A DNA stretch of 64,000 bases from Microbacter margulisiae (GTDB lineage Bacteria > Bacteroidota > Bacteroidia > Bacteroidales > Paludibacteraceae): positions 2,170,001-2,234,000 of the forward strand of contig NZ_JACHYB010000001.1 of assembly GCF_014192515.1 (NCBI RefSeq). Reading direction: 5' to 3'. Below the pieces are notes generated by a model that was not told the origin of the DNA, ran no database searches, and saw only the letters and a list, made by a program, of their open reading frames with translations. Of this stretch, positions 18,131 through 28,750 are shown piece after piece (position 1 is the first letter of the stretch; every line of letters begins with the position of its first letter). The translations under genes and the position numbers were made by a program.

Positions 18131-18574
18131 TCACTCTAGCTTAAACCGGACACGCCAAATATTATCCTGATAGTCATGACTCAAAATAACAAACCTGCCG
18201 ATCTCGGAAGTATTTTCCACATGCATTCCGATACAGGCACATGCATCATAATCGCCAACACGAACTACCCGTACTGTATCACCTGCATCGGACGGTAATT
18301 TTGATAAATCAAGGAAACAAGAGGCCTCTTCTTTCGGGATAACAGAAATGGAGACAGGCAGGTGGGAATCAATCACCGCATTAACCTGCTTTTCAATAGC
18401 TGTGATTTGATTTTCGGTAGGCGCTTCGGGCAAAAGATAATCGCATTTGCTCTTTTTGCGTTCAATATGGGCATTACGCGAACGTCCACAACCAAACATC
18501 CTGACCATGGTCTGGTTCAGAATATGCTCGGCTGTGTGCATAGGCTCATAATAAAGTTTCTTCGGAGCTTCCAT
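18131..18574 (-). CDS. AlaX-like alanyl-tRNA editing hydrolase (short form)
   Basis: A 147-residue protein equal to a stand-alone tRNA_SAD/AlaX editing domain, which removes wrongly attached amino acids (Ser or Gly) from tRNA-Ala. The zinc ligands are visible as HTAEH (HxxxH) near residue 12 and CIGMH (CxxxH) near residue 117, with SKCDYLL between them. The frame is open from 18682, but the ATG at 18574 (MEAPKKLYYE) is chosen because the longer version overlaps panD by about 90 bases. The gene follows panD by 16 bases, so it is probably the last gene of a pyrH/panC/panD transcript. Confidence 0.75.
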   Translation of the reverse strand: MEAPKKLYYEPMHTAEHILNQTMVRMFGCGRSRNAHIERKKSKCDYLLPEAPTENQITAIEKQVNAVIDSHLPVSISVIPKEEASCFLDLSKLPSDAGDTVRVVRVGDYDACACIGMHVENTSEIGRFVILSHDYQDNIWRVRFKLE

Positions 18575-18590
18575 AGGCAGATCCAAAGGG

Positions 18591-18941
18591 TTAGACCAGT
18601 TTATTGGTAGCGGTATCAGGGAAAATAATCGTGGGCTTGAACGTCTTCGCTTCTTCAAAGTCCATCTGAGCAAAAGAAACAACCAAAACTACGTCACCCG
18701 GTTGTACCAATCGGGCTGCAGCACCGTTAAGACATACGGTTCCGCTACCCCGTTCCCCTTTAATGATATACGTCTCGAAACGAGCTCCGTTATTAATATT
18801 CAGAACCTGAACTTTTTCAAACTCAATCATATTAGCGGCATCCATCAAATCCTCATCAAGCGTTATACTCCCGATATAATTCAGATTGGCATCCGTCACC
18901 GTCACACGATGAATCTTGGATTTTAATACTTCAATTTGCAT
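18591..18941 (-). CDS. panD: Aspartate 1-decarboxylase
   Basis: PanD makes beta-alanine from aspartate for pantothenate and coenzyme A synthesis. The 116-residue proenzyme has the self-cleavage site YIGSIT, Gly24-Ser25, which yields the pyruvoyl group; the N-terminal [20 protein letters not shown] and the [13 protein letters not shown] block are classic. It lies 43 bases after panC on the same strand, so the two pantothenate genes are linked. Confidence 0.95.
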   Translation of the reverse strand: MQIEVLKSKIHRVTVTDANLNYIGSITLDEDLMDAANMIEFEKVQVLNINNGARFETYIIKGERGSGTVCLNGAAARLVQPGDVVLVVSFAQMDFEEAKTFKPTIIFPDTATNKLV

Positions 18942-18984
18942 GAAACTAAATTTTTAAATAAACAGGCAACATCACGTTGCAAAA

Positions 18985-19827
18985 TTACAAATAATGTAAG
19001 TTATCAATCAGACGGACATCGCCACAGAAGACAGCGATACAACCCACCACGCAATCGCACTCGTTCCAGTCGGCAATCGGTTGAAGCGTTTGACTATTAA
19101 CAATCTCAAAATATTCCACATTCATTTCTTCCACTCCGTTAATGGTCTCGATCACCCATTTTTTGACATCAGAGACCGACCAGTCAGATACAAACTTGCG
19201 GCTTTCGAACAGTGTTTGCGCGATAATGGGAGCATTACTCCTTTGCTTGGGGGTTAAACGGCTGTTACGGCTGCTTAAAGCCAACCCATCCGCTTCGCGT
19301 ACAATCTGACATCCGGTAATTTCCACCGGAATTTGCAATTGCTTCACCAAATGACGGATAATAGCTAGTTGTTGAAAATCTTTTTCTCCAAAGTAAGCCC
19401 GATCCGGTTTTACAATGTCAAATAATCGTGTTACCACCTGCGCAACGCCGTTAAAATGACCAGGACGGAACTTTCCTTCCATCACACCGCCCAATTGTCC
19501 GAAATCAAACTGGCGTGAATCTGGCTCCGGGTAGATTTCCGCTTCGGAAGGAGCGAAAACATAGGTACAACCTGCCTGAGTAAGTAATTCAACATCCTGA
19601 TCAAGTGTGCGCGGATATTTCAGTAGGTCATTTTTATCGTTAAACTGAGTAGGATTCACGAACACAGAAACCACAGTTACATCATTGTCGGCTACGCAAT
19701 GTTGCACCAATGAAAGATGTCCTGCATGCAATGCTCCCATTGTAGGCACCAAGCCTACTCCGAAGCCTTTTGCTTTCGCTTCCGAAAGCGCTGCCTGTAA
19801 AGCAGCAATGGTTAAAAAAACTTCCAT
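18985..19827 (-). CDS. panC: Pantothenate synthetase
   Basis: PanC joins pantoate and beta-alanine with ATP to give pantothenate. The 280-residue protein carries [15 protein letters not shown] (28-42), in which HAGH is the HIGH-type ATP motif, followed by [24 protein letters not shown] and the LSSRNSRL block. Length is standard. It is followed by panD and preceded 65 bases upstream by pyrH on the same strand. Confidence 0.95.
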   Translation of the reverse strand: MEVFLTIAALQAALSEAKAKGFGVGLVPTMGALHAGHLSLVQHCVADNDVTVVSVFVNPTQFNDKNDLLKYPRTLDQDVELLTQAGCTYVFAPSEAEIYPEPDSRQFDFGQLGGVMEGKFRPGHFNGVAQVVTRLFDIVKPDRAYFGEKDFQQLAIIRHLVKQLQIPVEITGCQIVREADGLALSSRNSRLTPKQRSNAPIIAQTLFESRKFVSDWSVSDVKKWVIETINGVEEMNVEYFEIVNSQTLQPIADWNECDCVVGCIAVFCGDVRLIDNLHYL

Positions 19828-19892
19828 GATGATTTTCTTTTTAATACCCGCATTCCGATCGTTATCGTAGCGGGCTGGAATTAAATCATTTG

Positions 19893-20603
19893 TTACTCTT
19901 TCACTAAAGTACCAATAGATTCACCATTAAGCACTTTCTTCAAATTTCCATATTTGTCCATATTGAACACAACTATGGGCAAATGATTTTCTTTACACAT
20001 GGTAGTAGCAGTCAGGTCCATCACTTTAAGGCCACGTTTATAAATTTCGTCATACGTGATTTCATCAAACTTCACCGCAGTGGCATCTTTTTCGGGATCT
20101 GCCGTATAAATTCCATCCACGCGCGTACCTTTCAGCATTACGTCGGCTTCGATCTCGATGGCCCGTAAGGAAGATCCGGTATCGGTAGTAAAGAACGGAT
20201 TTCCTGTCCCGGCTGCCAGCAACACAATCTCACCTCTTTCAAGAGATTCAATGGCTTTCTGTTTGCTGTAAAATTCGCCGATGGGTTCCATCCGGATTGC
20301 CGTTAGCACCCGCGTCTTTACACTCAGTGATGCCAATGCGGAACTTAATGCAAGACTATTGATGGTAGTTGCCAACATGCCCATCTGATCCCCTTTTACG
20401 CGATCAAAACCTTTACTGGTACCACTCAATCCACGAAAGATATTTCCTCCGCCGATGACAATGGCAACCTGAATGCCCTGAGCAGCTACCTCTCTGATTT
20501 GTTCGGCATATTGTTGCAAGCGTTGGGCATCAATACCATACTGTTGCTCTCCCATCAACGACTCTCCGCTGATTTTCAATAAAATACGTTTATAAGTAGC
20601 CAT
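19893..20603 (-). CDS. pyrH: Uridylate kinase
   Basis: PyrH phosphorylates UMP to UDP in pyrimidine synthesis and is a hexameric bacterial enzyme of the amino-acid kinase fold. Motifs include [15 protein letters not shown] at the N-terminus, [19 protein letters not shown] and the TGNPFFTTD block. ATG codons occur at 20609 and 20603; the second is preferred because the family begins MxxYKR. It is probably the first gene of the pyrH-panC-panD-alaX group, although the 65-base gap to panC leaves room for another promoter. Confidence 0.9.
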   Translation of the reverse strand: MATYKRILLKISGESLMGEQQYGIDAQRLQQYAEQIREVAAQGIQVAIVIGGGNIFRGLSGTSKGFDRVKGDQMGMLATTINSLALSSALASLSVKTRVLTAIRMEPIGEFYSKQKAIESLERGEIVLLAAGTGNPFFTTDTGSSLRAIEIEADVMLKGTRVDGIYTADPEKDATAVKFDEITYDEIYKRGLKVMDLTATTMCKENHLPIVVFNMDKYGNLKKVLNGESIGTLVKE

Positions 20604-20732
20604 ATCCACTATTCTATTGCCGGATGTTAATCCGCTTTGATTTATTGCGGTGCAAAGTTCGTTATTTTTATTGAACCTGACAGCATAAAATGAAAAGAAA
20701 CTCTTTTATGAGAATGCTATTCCTCAGATTTC

Positions 20733-21548
20733 TTAGTTCACCGGCTGCACAAACACCGCGTGGAAAGGCAAAGTTAACCACAAAAAAGGAAGATTGTCAT
20801 TCACCTTCTTTTCATAAAAACGGATGGCGTGATCTATTTCGATGCGTGAATATCCGGCAGGCAAAACGGCATTACTTTGTAAAGTCCGTGTCAACACATC
20901 GGGAATACCATCTTCGCTAAAAAAAACATTCCGGTGATAATGTCCTCCGAGTATCGCCTCAACGTTATACGGTTTTACCATCCTCAGGAAAACATCCCGG
21001 TTGCCCACATCAGAAGGATTGAGCGGGAAATGGGTCACAAAGAAGAGTGGTTGAGTCTTGTCCGTCTTTTCCAACTGGCTCTTTATCCAACGCATCTCTC
21101 CATCGCTGACCCATCCCGTATTGACGCCATTGCCCTGTCCCGTATTAAAACCGATAAAACGGACATGCTGAAAGGTAAACGCAAAATGATGATAGCCGAA
21201 TACAGAATCAAAGGTAGTTGTATCCGTGCGGCAATAGCGTGTGTCATGATTTCCCGGAACAACATAATAAGGTACATCCAACTGATCGAAAAGCTTTTTA
21301 GCCGTAAGTAATGTAGGACGATCTCCTTTATCGGCAATGTCACCCGCCACAAGGACAAAGGATAGATCTTTCTCCGTATTGATATCTTTCACCGCCTCCC
21401 GGAGTGTTTCCGTATTTTTCGGATCATTTTGCTTTAAGTGCATATCGGTGATCAGGGCAAACCGAAACGCATGGGAAGCTTCCTGTGCAAAGGTGGCAAG
21501 CGGATAAACAATGACCAGCAACAATATAAAAAAGGAGAAGCGTTTCAT
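20733..21548 (-). CDS. Exported metallophosphoesterase (calcineurin-like)
   Basis: A 271-residue protein with an N-terminal signal peptide (MKRFSFFILLLVIVYPLATF), then a calcineurin-like phosphoesterase domain. The five metal-site blocks are present in order: ITDMHLK, VAGDIADKG, PGNHDTRY, THFPLN and GGHYHRN. It probably acts in the periplasm on a phosphoester such as a nucleotide or lipid. Substrate cannot be told. No neighbour is close on the same strand. Confidence 0.8.
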   Translation of the reverse strand: MKRFSFFILLLVIVYPLATFAQEASHAFRFALITDMHLKQNDPKNTETLREAVKDINTEKDLSFVLVAGDIADKGDRPTLLTAKKLFDQLDVPYYVVPGNHDTRYCRTDTTTFDSVFGYHHFAFTFQHVRFIGFNTGQGNGVNTGWVSDGEMRWIKSQLEKTDKTQPLFFVTHFPLNPSDVGNRDVFLRMVKPYNVEAILGGHYHRNVFFSEDGIPDVLTRTLQSNAVLPAGYSRIEIDHAIRFYEKKVNDNLPFLWLTLPFHAVFVQPVN

Positions 21549-21831
21549 CTAAAATAAAATAAGAAGATAACCATATAGTCGGAATGAATGAGATATTATA
21601 AGGACATTAATCCCGTAACATCTATTTCATCCGGCAAAAATAGGAAGAGTTTCAGATATGTAGCAAGCTCTGAAAAATAATGTGGGGTAGAAACCTTATA
21701 AATGGGAAGAAAAATAGATGAGGATATATAGAAAATAGCGATATTTGGAAGTCGTATATTATGCGTTTGCATACCATCATGTGTCATAACATTAACTTCA
21801 ACACAGATTTTTCGTCCGAAGGAACAAACCA

Positions 21832-22635
21832 ATGACTAATCGGAGCATAGCCGACTGTACAGTAAACGGAATTAACATACATTATACCAGAACAGGAGGA
21901 AATAAACCCACGCTGGTTTTACTACATGGATTAACAGCAAACGGAGCATGCTGGGAAGGTGTATCAAATCTTCTTGAAAAAGGATATGACATCATTATGC
22001 CGGATGCGCGTGGTCACGGAGGATCAGATGCTCCGAATCATGGTTATCGTTACGAAGACCATGCAAAGGATGTAACGGGTTTAATTCACTCCCTTAAGCT
22101 TCCGCCTTTCGTTTTGCTTGGGCATTCCATGGGAGGTATGACTGCAACCGTAGTAGCAAGCTGCAAACCAAAGCTACTCCGTGGCGTGATATTAGCAGAT
22201 CCGACATTTTTGAGCCTCAACATTCAATATGAAGTGTGCAATAGTGATGTACGCAATCAGCATCGACAAATGCTCAGTAAATCTTTCGAGGAGCTGGTAG
22301 CGGATTTAAAAAGAAGCCACCCCAACCGTTCATTGGATACTATTGAGCGAATTGCCTTGGCAAAACTTCAAACCAGTATGGCGGCTTTCGAAGCCCTCAC
22401 GCCACCAAATCCTGATTATAAACAGCTAGTACGTAAGATTGATGTACCGGGGATACTCATATTCGGTGAGAAAGGAGTGGTTTCGCCGGATGTTGCCGAA
22501 GAGCTGCAACAGCTTAATTCAAAACTTCAGGTTGAACAAATCCCCATGGCCGGTCACGGCCTCCATTATGATCAACCCGAACATTTCGCAGCTATCGTTG
22601 GATCTTTTCTGCGTACAATCACTTTAGATAACTGA
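21832..22635 (+). CDS. Alpha/beta hydrolase
   Basis: A 267-residue cytoplasmic alpha/beta hydrolase. The nucleophile elbow is GHSMGG (Ser99), the oxyanion loop is LLHGLTANG near residue 32, and the late His is in MAGHGLHYDQPE (His242 or His245), with an acid likely at Asp220. It converges on the permease gene, leaving 8 bases between the stops. It lies close to a men operon that has no obvious menH, and MenH is an alpha/beta hydrolase; the distance and opposite strand make that only a possibility. Other esterase or lactonase roles are equally open. Confidence 0.75.
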   Translation: MTNRSIADCTVNGINIHYTRTGGNKPTLVLLHGLTANGACWEGVSNLLEKGYDIIMPDARGHGGSDAPNHGYRYEDHAKDVTGLIHSLKLPPFVLLGHSMGGMTATVVASCKPKLLRGVILADPTFLSLNIQYEVCNSDVRNQHRQMLSKSFEELVADLKRSHPNRSLDTIERIALAKLQTSMAAFEALTPPNPDYKQLVRKIDVPGILIFGEKGVVSPDVAEELQQLNSKLQVEQIPMAGHGLHYDQPEHFAAIVGSFLRTITLDN

Positions 22636-22643
22636 ACCCTAAG

Positions 22644-23891
22644 TTAATCTAAATCCGGGGTGTGTTTATATTTAAAGAAAACCGCAAATAACACAGCAAT
22701 TACCAACGCATAAGCTGCAAAAATAAACCAGATGGCAGGCCAGTTGCGGCTGATTAGATCATGATTGGGAGCATATTTTGAATAAAAATCAACGATAGCT
22801 CCACTTCCGTATCCACCGATCAGAGCGCCTGCTCCATTTGTCACCATCATAAACAATCCCTGAGCGCTCCCCCGAATGTCAGGCTTTGCTTCCTTTTCAA
22901 CAAAAAGCGATCCAGAGATATTGAAAAAATCAAATGCCATGCCATACACAATCATGGAGAGAATCAGCATCCATAATCCAGTTCCGGGATTCCCTGCACC
23001 AAACAATCCAAAACGGAACACCCAGGCAAGCATACTCATCAGCATGACACGCTTAATGCCAAAACGACGCAAAAAGAAAGGAATCGTCAAAATAAAAAGT
23101 GTTTCCGACATCTGAGAAATAGAAAGCAGGATGACCGAATGTTTCACACCAAAAGCATTGGCATATTGAGGAATACTTTTGAAACTGCCGATAAACAAAT
23201 CGCCATAGGAGTTGGTAATCTGCAAAGCGGCTCCAAGCAACATCGCAAATAAAAAGAAAATAGTCATTTTACTACTTCTGAAAAGCACCAGGGCATCAAG
23301 ACCAAAGGCTGAAAGCCACGATTTCTTCTGGCTTTTTGCTGGCGGACATTTGGGTAATGTAAATGAATACAATCCAAGCACTACAGCCGAGATTCCAGCC
23401 ATATAAAGTTGAGCGCTCGAATTCTTAAAACCTGTGAGATCAACCACCCACATCGCTACAATAAAACCAATGGTACCAAAGGTGCGGATAGGAGGAAATT
23501 CTTTTACAATATCATAATGGTATTGTTCCAGCGCATTATAAGCAACTGTATTGTTCAGTGCAATAGTAGGCATATAACAAAGCAGGTTGAGCAACATCGC
23601 CCAATACATGTGATCATAATCCGTGACCGTTGAAGCATAAAACAGACAGGCAGCGCCCAACAGATGACAAATTCCGAGTAACCGCTCGGCATTTATCCAT
23701 TTGTCGGCAATAATACCTACCACACCCGGCATAATTAATGACGCAATACCTAATGTCGCAAAAATGGAACCGATTTGTCCTCCTTCGAAATTTAAATTTC
23801 GGCCTAAATAGCCACCCAGTGAAATCAACCATGCCCCCCAAATAAAAAACTGGAGGAATGTCATCAACGTCAAACGAAATTTAATGCCCAT
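22644..23891 (-). CDS. Nucleoside permease, MFS (NupG-like)
   Basis: A 415-residue inner-membrane transporter with about 12 hydrophobic segments. The N-terminus GIKFRLTLMTFLQFFIWGAW and the following GIIADKWINAERLL loop fit the nucleoside:H+ symporter (NHS) branch of the major facilitator superfamily, which includes NupG and XapB. It would import nucleosides with protons. A -7 box sits about 75 bases upstream of the ATG. It is a single gene between convergent and divergent neighbours. Confidence 0.75.
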   Translation of the reverse strand: MGIKFRLTLMTFLQFFIWGAWLISLGGYLGRNLNFEGGQIGSIFATLGIASLIMPGVVGIIADKWINAERLLGICHLLGAACLFYASTVTDYDHMYWAMLLNLLCYMPTIALNNTVAYNALEQYHYDIVKEFPPIRTFGTIGFIVAMWVVDLTGFKNSSAQLYMAGISAVVLGLYSFTLPKCPPAKSQKKSWLSAFGLDALVLFRSSKMTIFFLFAMLLGAALQITNSYGDLFIGSFKSIPQYANAFGVKHSVILLSISQMSETLFILTIPFFLRRFGIKRVMLMSMLAWVFRFGLFGAGNPGTGLWMLILSMIVYGMAFDFFNISGSLFVEKEAKPDIRGSAQGLFMMVTNGAGALIGGYGSGAIVDFYSKYAPNHDLISRNWPAIWFIFAAYALVIAVLFAVFFKYKHTPDLD

Positions 23892-23963
23892 GATGTGTAT
23901 TTTTTGGTGTTATGATTAAAGTAAAACAGTAAAAAAAAGGAAGATACCGTCTCCCTCGGGAAA

Positions 23964-23971
23964 CAAAGGTA
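23964..23971 (-). promoter_or_regulatory. -7 box for the nucleoside permease gene
   Basis: TACCTTTG on the minus strand matches TAnnTTTG, 73 bases before the ATG. Confidence 0.45.
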
Positions 23972-24021
23972 CAAAGTTTTCAGAATGTGACAAATTCATT
24001 GTGGCAATCGGCAAAACAGCT

Positions 24022-26214
24022 TTATCCGGTCACCGGATTTGCCTCTTTTGTCATGATTCTGGCAGCGTTTCGATCAATCTTTCCGTTAGGAGTAAAAGGC
24101 AGTTTTTCACAGACATAAACAGCCTTGGGCATTTCATAAACTGACAAAACAGACCTCATTTTATAGTTCATTGCTTCAAGATCAAGCTGTCCCTTTTCCG
24201 TAGTACTATTACGTTGTAATAGTAAGACCAGCTTTTGCCCTAACACAACATCAGGTACAGAGGTCACAACAAAAGCATCAGGCAATACCGCATGCAATTT
24301 CTTCTCCAGTAGTTCAGGATGAAATTTCAATCCGCCGCTATTGATGACATTATCCTTTCTGCCCAGAATCTCAAAGCTTCCATCCGGAAGAATATGCGCA
24401 ATATCGTTTGTTTCAATCACCTCCTCCGCAACCAGGGGCGCGTTTATAATTAATGTATCTTCATCCGACAGTGAAAGATGTACCTGAGGGAAAACATGAT
24501 AATAGGGGGATGCATCTTTTCCATTAAGTTTCCGCATGGCAATATGCGAAAGAGTTTCCGTCATACCATATGTCACATAAAAGGAGTTCGGCATGGCAAG
24601 CAATTCTTCCTCCAGCGTTGCATCCACAGAAGCGCCTCCGACAATACAGTGGTTGATATGCTGCAACCGGATCTTTCCAACTGCTTCATGCAATGAGTGC
24701 AATACCTGCATCGGAATCATGGCCGCAAAAGCAAATTCCATATCCGGAACATGTTGCAATGGATGACCGGAAGGTACTACCCGATATAAATCAAGACCTG
24801 CAACCAATGCACGTACTACCATCATTTTTCCGGCAATATACTCTGTCGGGAGGCACAACAACGCTTTGTCTCCTTGTTGTAATTGAAGGTATTTGCAGGT
24901 AAGCATGGCACTCTGCATCATGCGTCCCTTTTCGACGATAATTAGCTTGGGGGTTCCGGTGGAACCTGACGTTTGTACCGTCAGCGTGGGAGAATCATTC
25001 CACCAGATCTGAATAAAAGAGAAAAATGCCCGTTCCCATTCTGGAATGGTAGCATCGCTTAATCGCTGCGAAGCAAGCTCTAAAGCAAGTTCTTTGGGAT
25101 AAGGAATCCCTTCCAGCCAAAGCACCTGCTGTTCTCTGTCCGTTTCATAGATTTGCTCCTGCAACTGCCTAACACCTTTGCATAAATCAGATTGATACCA
25201 TAACTCATCTTTATGAATCGTAAGCGGTAAAGGAATATTGTTTGTAAACAATTGGCCTGTACCAAGTCCTTGCGGCATAGATACATTCAACGTTGCACAC
25301 CATTGAGCAACAGCGTTCAACCCAATGTTGGATTCGAGAGCAGAAGTAATCCACCATCCAATATTTCGTTCCCGTGCAAAATCAATCCACTCGGTTGACC
25401 CCTGAATTCCTCCATGCAGGGAAGGTTTCAGAATAATATAGTGAGGGTTGATGGCATCCAGCAAGCGTTGTTTTTCCTGGAGAATATTAACCCCGATTAA
25501 TTCCTCATCCAGCGCAACCGGAATCGGCGTGTTTTTAACAAGATGTGCCATCGCCTCCCATTGTCCTGCACGAACAGGCTGTTCAATAGAATGAATGAAA
25601 AAGCGAGACAATCTTTCCAATTTCTGTAAAGCATTCTTCGGCGCAAAAGCACCATTGGCATCCAGCCTCAGTTCAATTTCCGAAGCCGAAAAACGCTGTC
25701 TGATGTACTTTAGCAGAGTGATTTCCTCTTCAAAATCGATTGCGCCGATCTTTAACTTCACACAACGGAATCCCTGGTCTAGTTTTCGCTCAATCTGGGC
25801 TAACATCCGTTCTTTCGTTCCCATCCAGATCAATCCATTGATGGGAATACCTGTTTCATGGCGTGAAAATGGAGTATTCCATAACGCAAATGACCCTGTT
25901 TGCAAGTGGCGTAATGCGGTCTCCAATCCAAATAAAATGGAAGGATAAGCACGTAATGCTTCGGCATCAATAATCCCAGTCATTGCCAAATGGCGGCAGG
26001 CTGCTTTCAGGTGATGCTCATAATCAGGACCTGCATCACAACTTAAATCGGGCAATGGAGCACATTCCCCGATGCCCGTTCGCAAGGGATACGCAGGAGA
26101 TGAAAGCAGGACAAACCATGATTGCCTGTTGAGATACACCCCACGGGATGTACCAGCAGGTTGGTAAAAATGAAGCACATATGGAATAATACGAAAAGAA
26201 TAGGACATAACCAA
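24022..26214 (-). CDS. Fused o-succinylbenzoate synthase / o-succinylbenzoate-CoA ligase (MenC-MenE)
   Basis: One 730-residue frame encodes two menaquinone enzymes. Residues 1 to about 345 are MenC of the enolase superfamily, which dehydrates SHCHC to o-succinylbenzoate: KLK (Lys153, Lys155), Asp185 in LRLDANGAF, Glu211 in SIEQPV, Asp236 in ALDEELIG and Lys263 in ILKPSLHGG. From about 375 on is MenE, an acyl-AMP ligase that makes the CoA thioester: P-loop QTSGSTGTPK (414-423), YGMTET (549-554), GRKDNVINSGG (618-628) and the late catalytic Lys712 in PNGKIDR. There is no stop or start between them. MenE alone would be short, as in other Bacteroidota. It closes the operon after menB (11-base gap). 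The second ATG at 26208 is also possible as start. Confidence 0.9.
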   Translation of the reverse strand: MVMSYSFRIIPYVLHFYQPAGTSRGVYLNRQSWFVLLSSPAYPLRTGIGECAPLPDLSCDAGPDYEHHLKAACRHLAMTGIIDAEALRAYPSILFGLETALRHLQTGSFALWNTPFSRHETGIPINGLIWMGTKERMLAQIERKLDQGFRCVKLKIGAIDFEEEITLLKYIRQRFSASEIELRLDANGAFAPKNALQKLERLSRFFIHSIEQPVRAGQWEAMAHLVKNTPIPVALDEELIGVNILQEKQRLLDAINPHYIILKPSLHGGIQGSTEWIDFARERNIGWWITSALESNIGLNAVAQWCATLNVSMPQGLGTGQLFTNNIPLPLTIHKDELWYQSDLCKGVRQLQEQIYETDREQQVLWLEGIPYPKELALELASQRLSDATIPEWERAFFSFIQIWWNDSPTLTVQTSGSTGTPKLIIVEKGRMMQSAMLTCKYLQLQQGDKALLCLPTEYIAGKMMVVRALVAGLDLYRVVPSGHPLQHVPDMEFAFAAMIPMQVLHSLHEAVGKIRLQHINHCIVGGASVDATLEEELLAMPNSFYVTYGMTETLSHIAMRKLNGKDASPYYHVFPQVHLSLSDEDTLIINAPLVAEEVIETNDIAHILPDGSFEILGRKDNVINSGGLKFHPELLEKKLHAVLPDAFVVTSVPDVVLGQKLVLLLQRNSTTEKGQLDLEAMNYKMRSVLSVYEMPKAVYVCEKLPFTPNGKIDRNAARIMTKEANPVTG

Positions 26215-26225
26215 TCAAGAATAGA

Positions 26226-27050
26226 TCAGGGAAATTGTGGAAACTTTTTAAAGTCGGGATCCCGCTTCTCTAAAAAAGCATTTTTCCCTTCCTGAGCTTC
26301 TTCCGTCATATAATACAATAACGTTGCATTTCCGGCAAATTCCTGCAACCCAGCCTGACCATCCAAATCGGCATTCAAAGCCAGTTTCAGCATTCGCATA
26401 GCCATCGGACTATGTTGCATCATAATTTTTGCCCATTCCACTACGGCATCTTCCAATTGATCAAGCGGAACTACCTTATTCACCAATCCCATTTCCAGAG
26501 CCTCCTGTGCTGAATACTGACGACAAAGGAACCAAATCTCGCGTGCTTTCTTTTGCCCTACAACGCTTGCCAGATAAGAAGCTCCAAATCCTGCATCAAA
26601 ACTTCCGACACGAGGGCCTGTTTGTCCGAAAATGGCATTTTCAGACGCAATAGAAAGATCGCATACCACATGTAGTACATGTCCTCCTCCAATCGCATAT
26701 CCATTAACCATAGCAATAACCGGCTTTGGCATCGAACGAATTTGTTTTTGTACTTCCAGGATATTAAGACGGGGAATGCCATCTTTCCCGACATAACCAC
26801 CGACGCCTTTTACGTTCTGGTCACCGCCTGAACAAAAAGCTTTATCTCCGGCTCCTGTAAGAACAATCACCTGTATATCAGAATTTTCATGACAATAACG
26901 CAAAGCATCACTGATCTCGGCTGCTGTTGTCGGGGTAAAAGCATTGCGGTAGCGGGGACGGTTAATCGTTATTTTTCCTATGCCTTCACAATAGTCAAAC
27001 AGGATATCTTCATAGATTTTAATGGGTGTCCATGTACGTTGAGTTGTCAT
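26226..27050 (-). CDS. menB: 1,4-dihydroxy-2-naphthoyl-CoA synthase
   Basis: MenB closes the second ring of the naphthoquinone by a Dieckmann-type condensation of o-succinylbenzoyl-CoA. The 274-residue crotonase-fold protein has the CoA and oxyanion blocks [12 protein letters not shown] and [18 protein letters not shown], then the MenB-specific [18 protein letters not shown]. The start overlaps the menD stop by 4 bases (ATGA), so the two are translationally coupled. Confidence 0.95.
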   Translation of the reverse strand: MTTQRTWTPIKIYEDILFDYCEGIGKITINRPRYRNAFTPTTAAEISDALRYCHENSDIQVIVLTGAGDKAFCSGGDQNVKGVGGYVGKDGIPRLNILEVQKQIRSMPKPVIAMVNGYAIGGGHVLHVVCDLSIASENAIFGQTGPRVGSFDAGFGASYLASVVGQKKAREIWFLCRQYSAQEALEMGLVNKVVPLDQLEDAVVEWAKIMMQHSPMAMRMLKLALNADLDGQAGLQEFAGNATLLYYMTEEAQEGKNAFLEKRDPDFKKFPQFP

Positions 27051-28735
27051 TTTATATGATTTTTAAATGATTGATATAATGAATTAAAGACGGCACTATT
27101 CACTTCTGTTTGTGTAAATACCTCCATGAGAATAGGCTGTTCTGTGTTTGCATTCCATAATAAAGGTAATTGCGATTCATACTCCACTTCAGCTCCCGCT
27201 GAAAGATATTGAAATCCGAGTGTTATAGCACGTTCCCTAGCAGTCGTGTTATGTTTATAAGCGATAGATTCATCGAGAGCCGAGGATTTTCGGGGACCGC
27301 CGATCAGATGAAACAGATTTCCTCCACCATTATTTAGCAATACAATGCGAAGGCGAGGAGAAAGATAACGGTTCCACAAACCGTTGATATCGTAAAAAAA
27401 ACTAAGATCGCCTATCAGCAGAAAAGTCAGCTTTTGATTCTCAGCAGCAAAACCTACTGCAGTGGAAAGGACTCCGTCAATGCCATTGGTTCCTCGATTA
27501 GAAAAGATCTCAATGGTGGGTTTTAAGGGAAACAACTGAGCATAACGCAGAGGGGAGCTATTGCTCAACTGCAACGTTACATTATCAGGTAAGCCATGCA
27601 TGAATGCAGACACAGCTTTCAAATCAGAAAAAGGTTGTGCTGGCACATAACGCTGAAGGATTTGCTTTGTTTGCAATATGCGTTGTTTCCACCGCTCCGA
27701 AAAAGAATGTTCCTGATCAACATTAACAGACTCCAGTAATTGAGTAAAAAACACATCTGATTCAACCGGGATCACGGTGGTAAGTGATTGATATGTATCC
27801 GCCACCTGTCCGTTAGGTCGGACATCCCATAACTGCGGGCTTTTATTCTTGCGCAAAACTTGTTTAATCCGTTTTGAAGTAATATGGCCGCCAACCGTAA
27901 TCACCAAATCAGGCATAAACATATTCAGCTCCTCATCTGATAATGCGGACAAAACAGCGTCAAAATGACCTGTTGCCTCAGAAATAGCCAAATTAGAAAG
28001 ATGTTCCGCAACAATAACAACATCGGTCTTTTGTGTAAGAAGAGACAAGATTTCCTTCAATTCATGTTGGGGAGCCATTTGCCCCACAATAATCATCCTT
28101 TTCCTGACGTGATTCCATTCGTTTGCAAAAAATGCCACCTCAAATGTTGAAGTTACATGCTCCAACCTGACAACGCGGACTACAGGCAAAGCTGCCTCAG
28201 TAAACTGATATAAAGGTTCCGATAAAGGAACATTAATGTGTACCGGACCAAATCCATTCTTTGTCAACGCTATAAGAGCCTCATTAATGAGCCTGTTGCA
28301 ATACCAGTGTTCTTCATCTGTATTGATTTCAGGCAATTGGATACTCTTTTTAACTAATGATCCGAAAGCTCCGGGCTGAGGCAATGTCTGTCCATCAGTT
28401 TGGCCAATCCATGCGGCAGGCCTATCGGCAGAAAGCACCAATAAAGGAATTTCCTGATAGAATGCCTCTGCCACTGCCGGACTATAATTTAATAAAGCTG
28501 TTCCTGAAGTACAGCACACAGCCACAGGCTTCTGTAAGCGTTGCGCCATTCCTAATGCAAAAAATGCAGCGCTGCGTTCGTCAACAATAGTATAACAAAT
28601 AAAATCTGGATGCTCCACAAATGTATGAATCAAAGGAGCGTTACGGGAACCGGGAGACAACACCACATGGTGAATATCAAATGCATCCATCAATGCAACC
28701 AGTTCCAAAAGGTTTTTTTTATCAGAATATGCCAT
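27047..28735 (-). CDS. menD: 2-succinyl-5-enolpyruvyl-6-hydroxy-3-cyclohexene-1-carboxylate synthase
   Basis: MenD is a thiamine-diphosphate enzyme that adds a succinate semialdehyde unit from 2-oxoglutarate to isochorismate. The 562-residue protein shows the N-terminal [10 protein letters not shown] and [11 protein letters not shown] blocks (the conserved Glu region), [14 protein letters not shown], and the C-terminal ThDP motif beginning [12 protein letters not shown] and ending near [11 protein letters not shown]. The frame opens at 28741 with a second ATG at 28735 (MAYSDKK), which fits family starts better. It follows menF by about 15 bases and overlaps menB by 4. Confidence 0.95.
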   Translation of the reverse strand: MAYSDKKNLLELVALMDAFDIHHVVLSPGSRNAPLIHTFVEHPDFICYTIVDERSAAFFALGMAQRLQKPVAVCCTSGTALLNYSPAVAEAFYQEIPLLVLSADRPAAWIGQTDGQTLPQPGAFGSLVKKSIQLPEINTDEEHWYCNRLINEALIALTKNGFGPVHINVPLSEPLYQFTEAALPVVRVVRLEHVTSTFEVAFFANEWNHVRKRMIIVGQMAPQHELKEILSLLTQKTDVVIVAEHLSNLAISEATGHFDAVLSALSDEELNMFMPDLVITVGGHITSKRIKQVLRKNKSPQLWDVRPNGQVADTYQSLTTVIPVESDVFFTQLLESVNVDQEHSFSERWKQRILQTKQILQRYVPAQPFSDLKAVSAFMHGLPDNVTLQLSNSSPLRYAQLFPLKPTIEIFSNRGTNGIDGVLSTAVGFAAENQKLTFLLIGDLSFFYDINGLWNRYLSPRLRIVLLNNGGGNLFHLIGGPRKSSALDESIAYKHNTTARERAITLGFQYLSAGAEVEYESQLPLLWNANTEQPILMEVFTQTEVNSAVFNSLYQSFKNHIK

Positions 28736-28750
28736 AAACAATCATTCTAA

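Noticed and set aside
24024..24038. Hairpin overlapping the menCE stop codon as a terminator
   Set aside because: The stem is only 6 bp with a 3-base loop and no T run follows.
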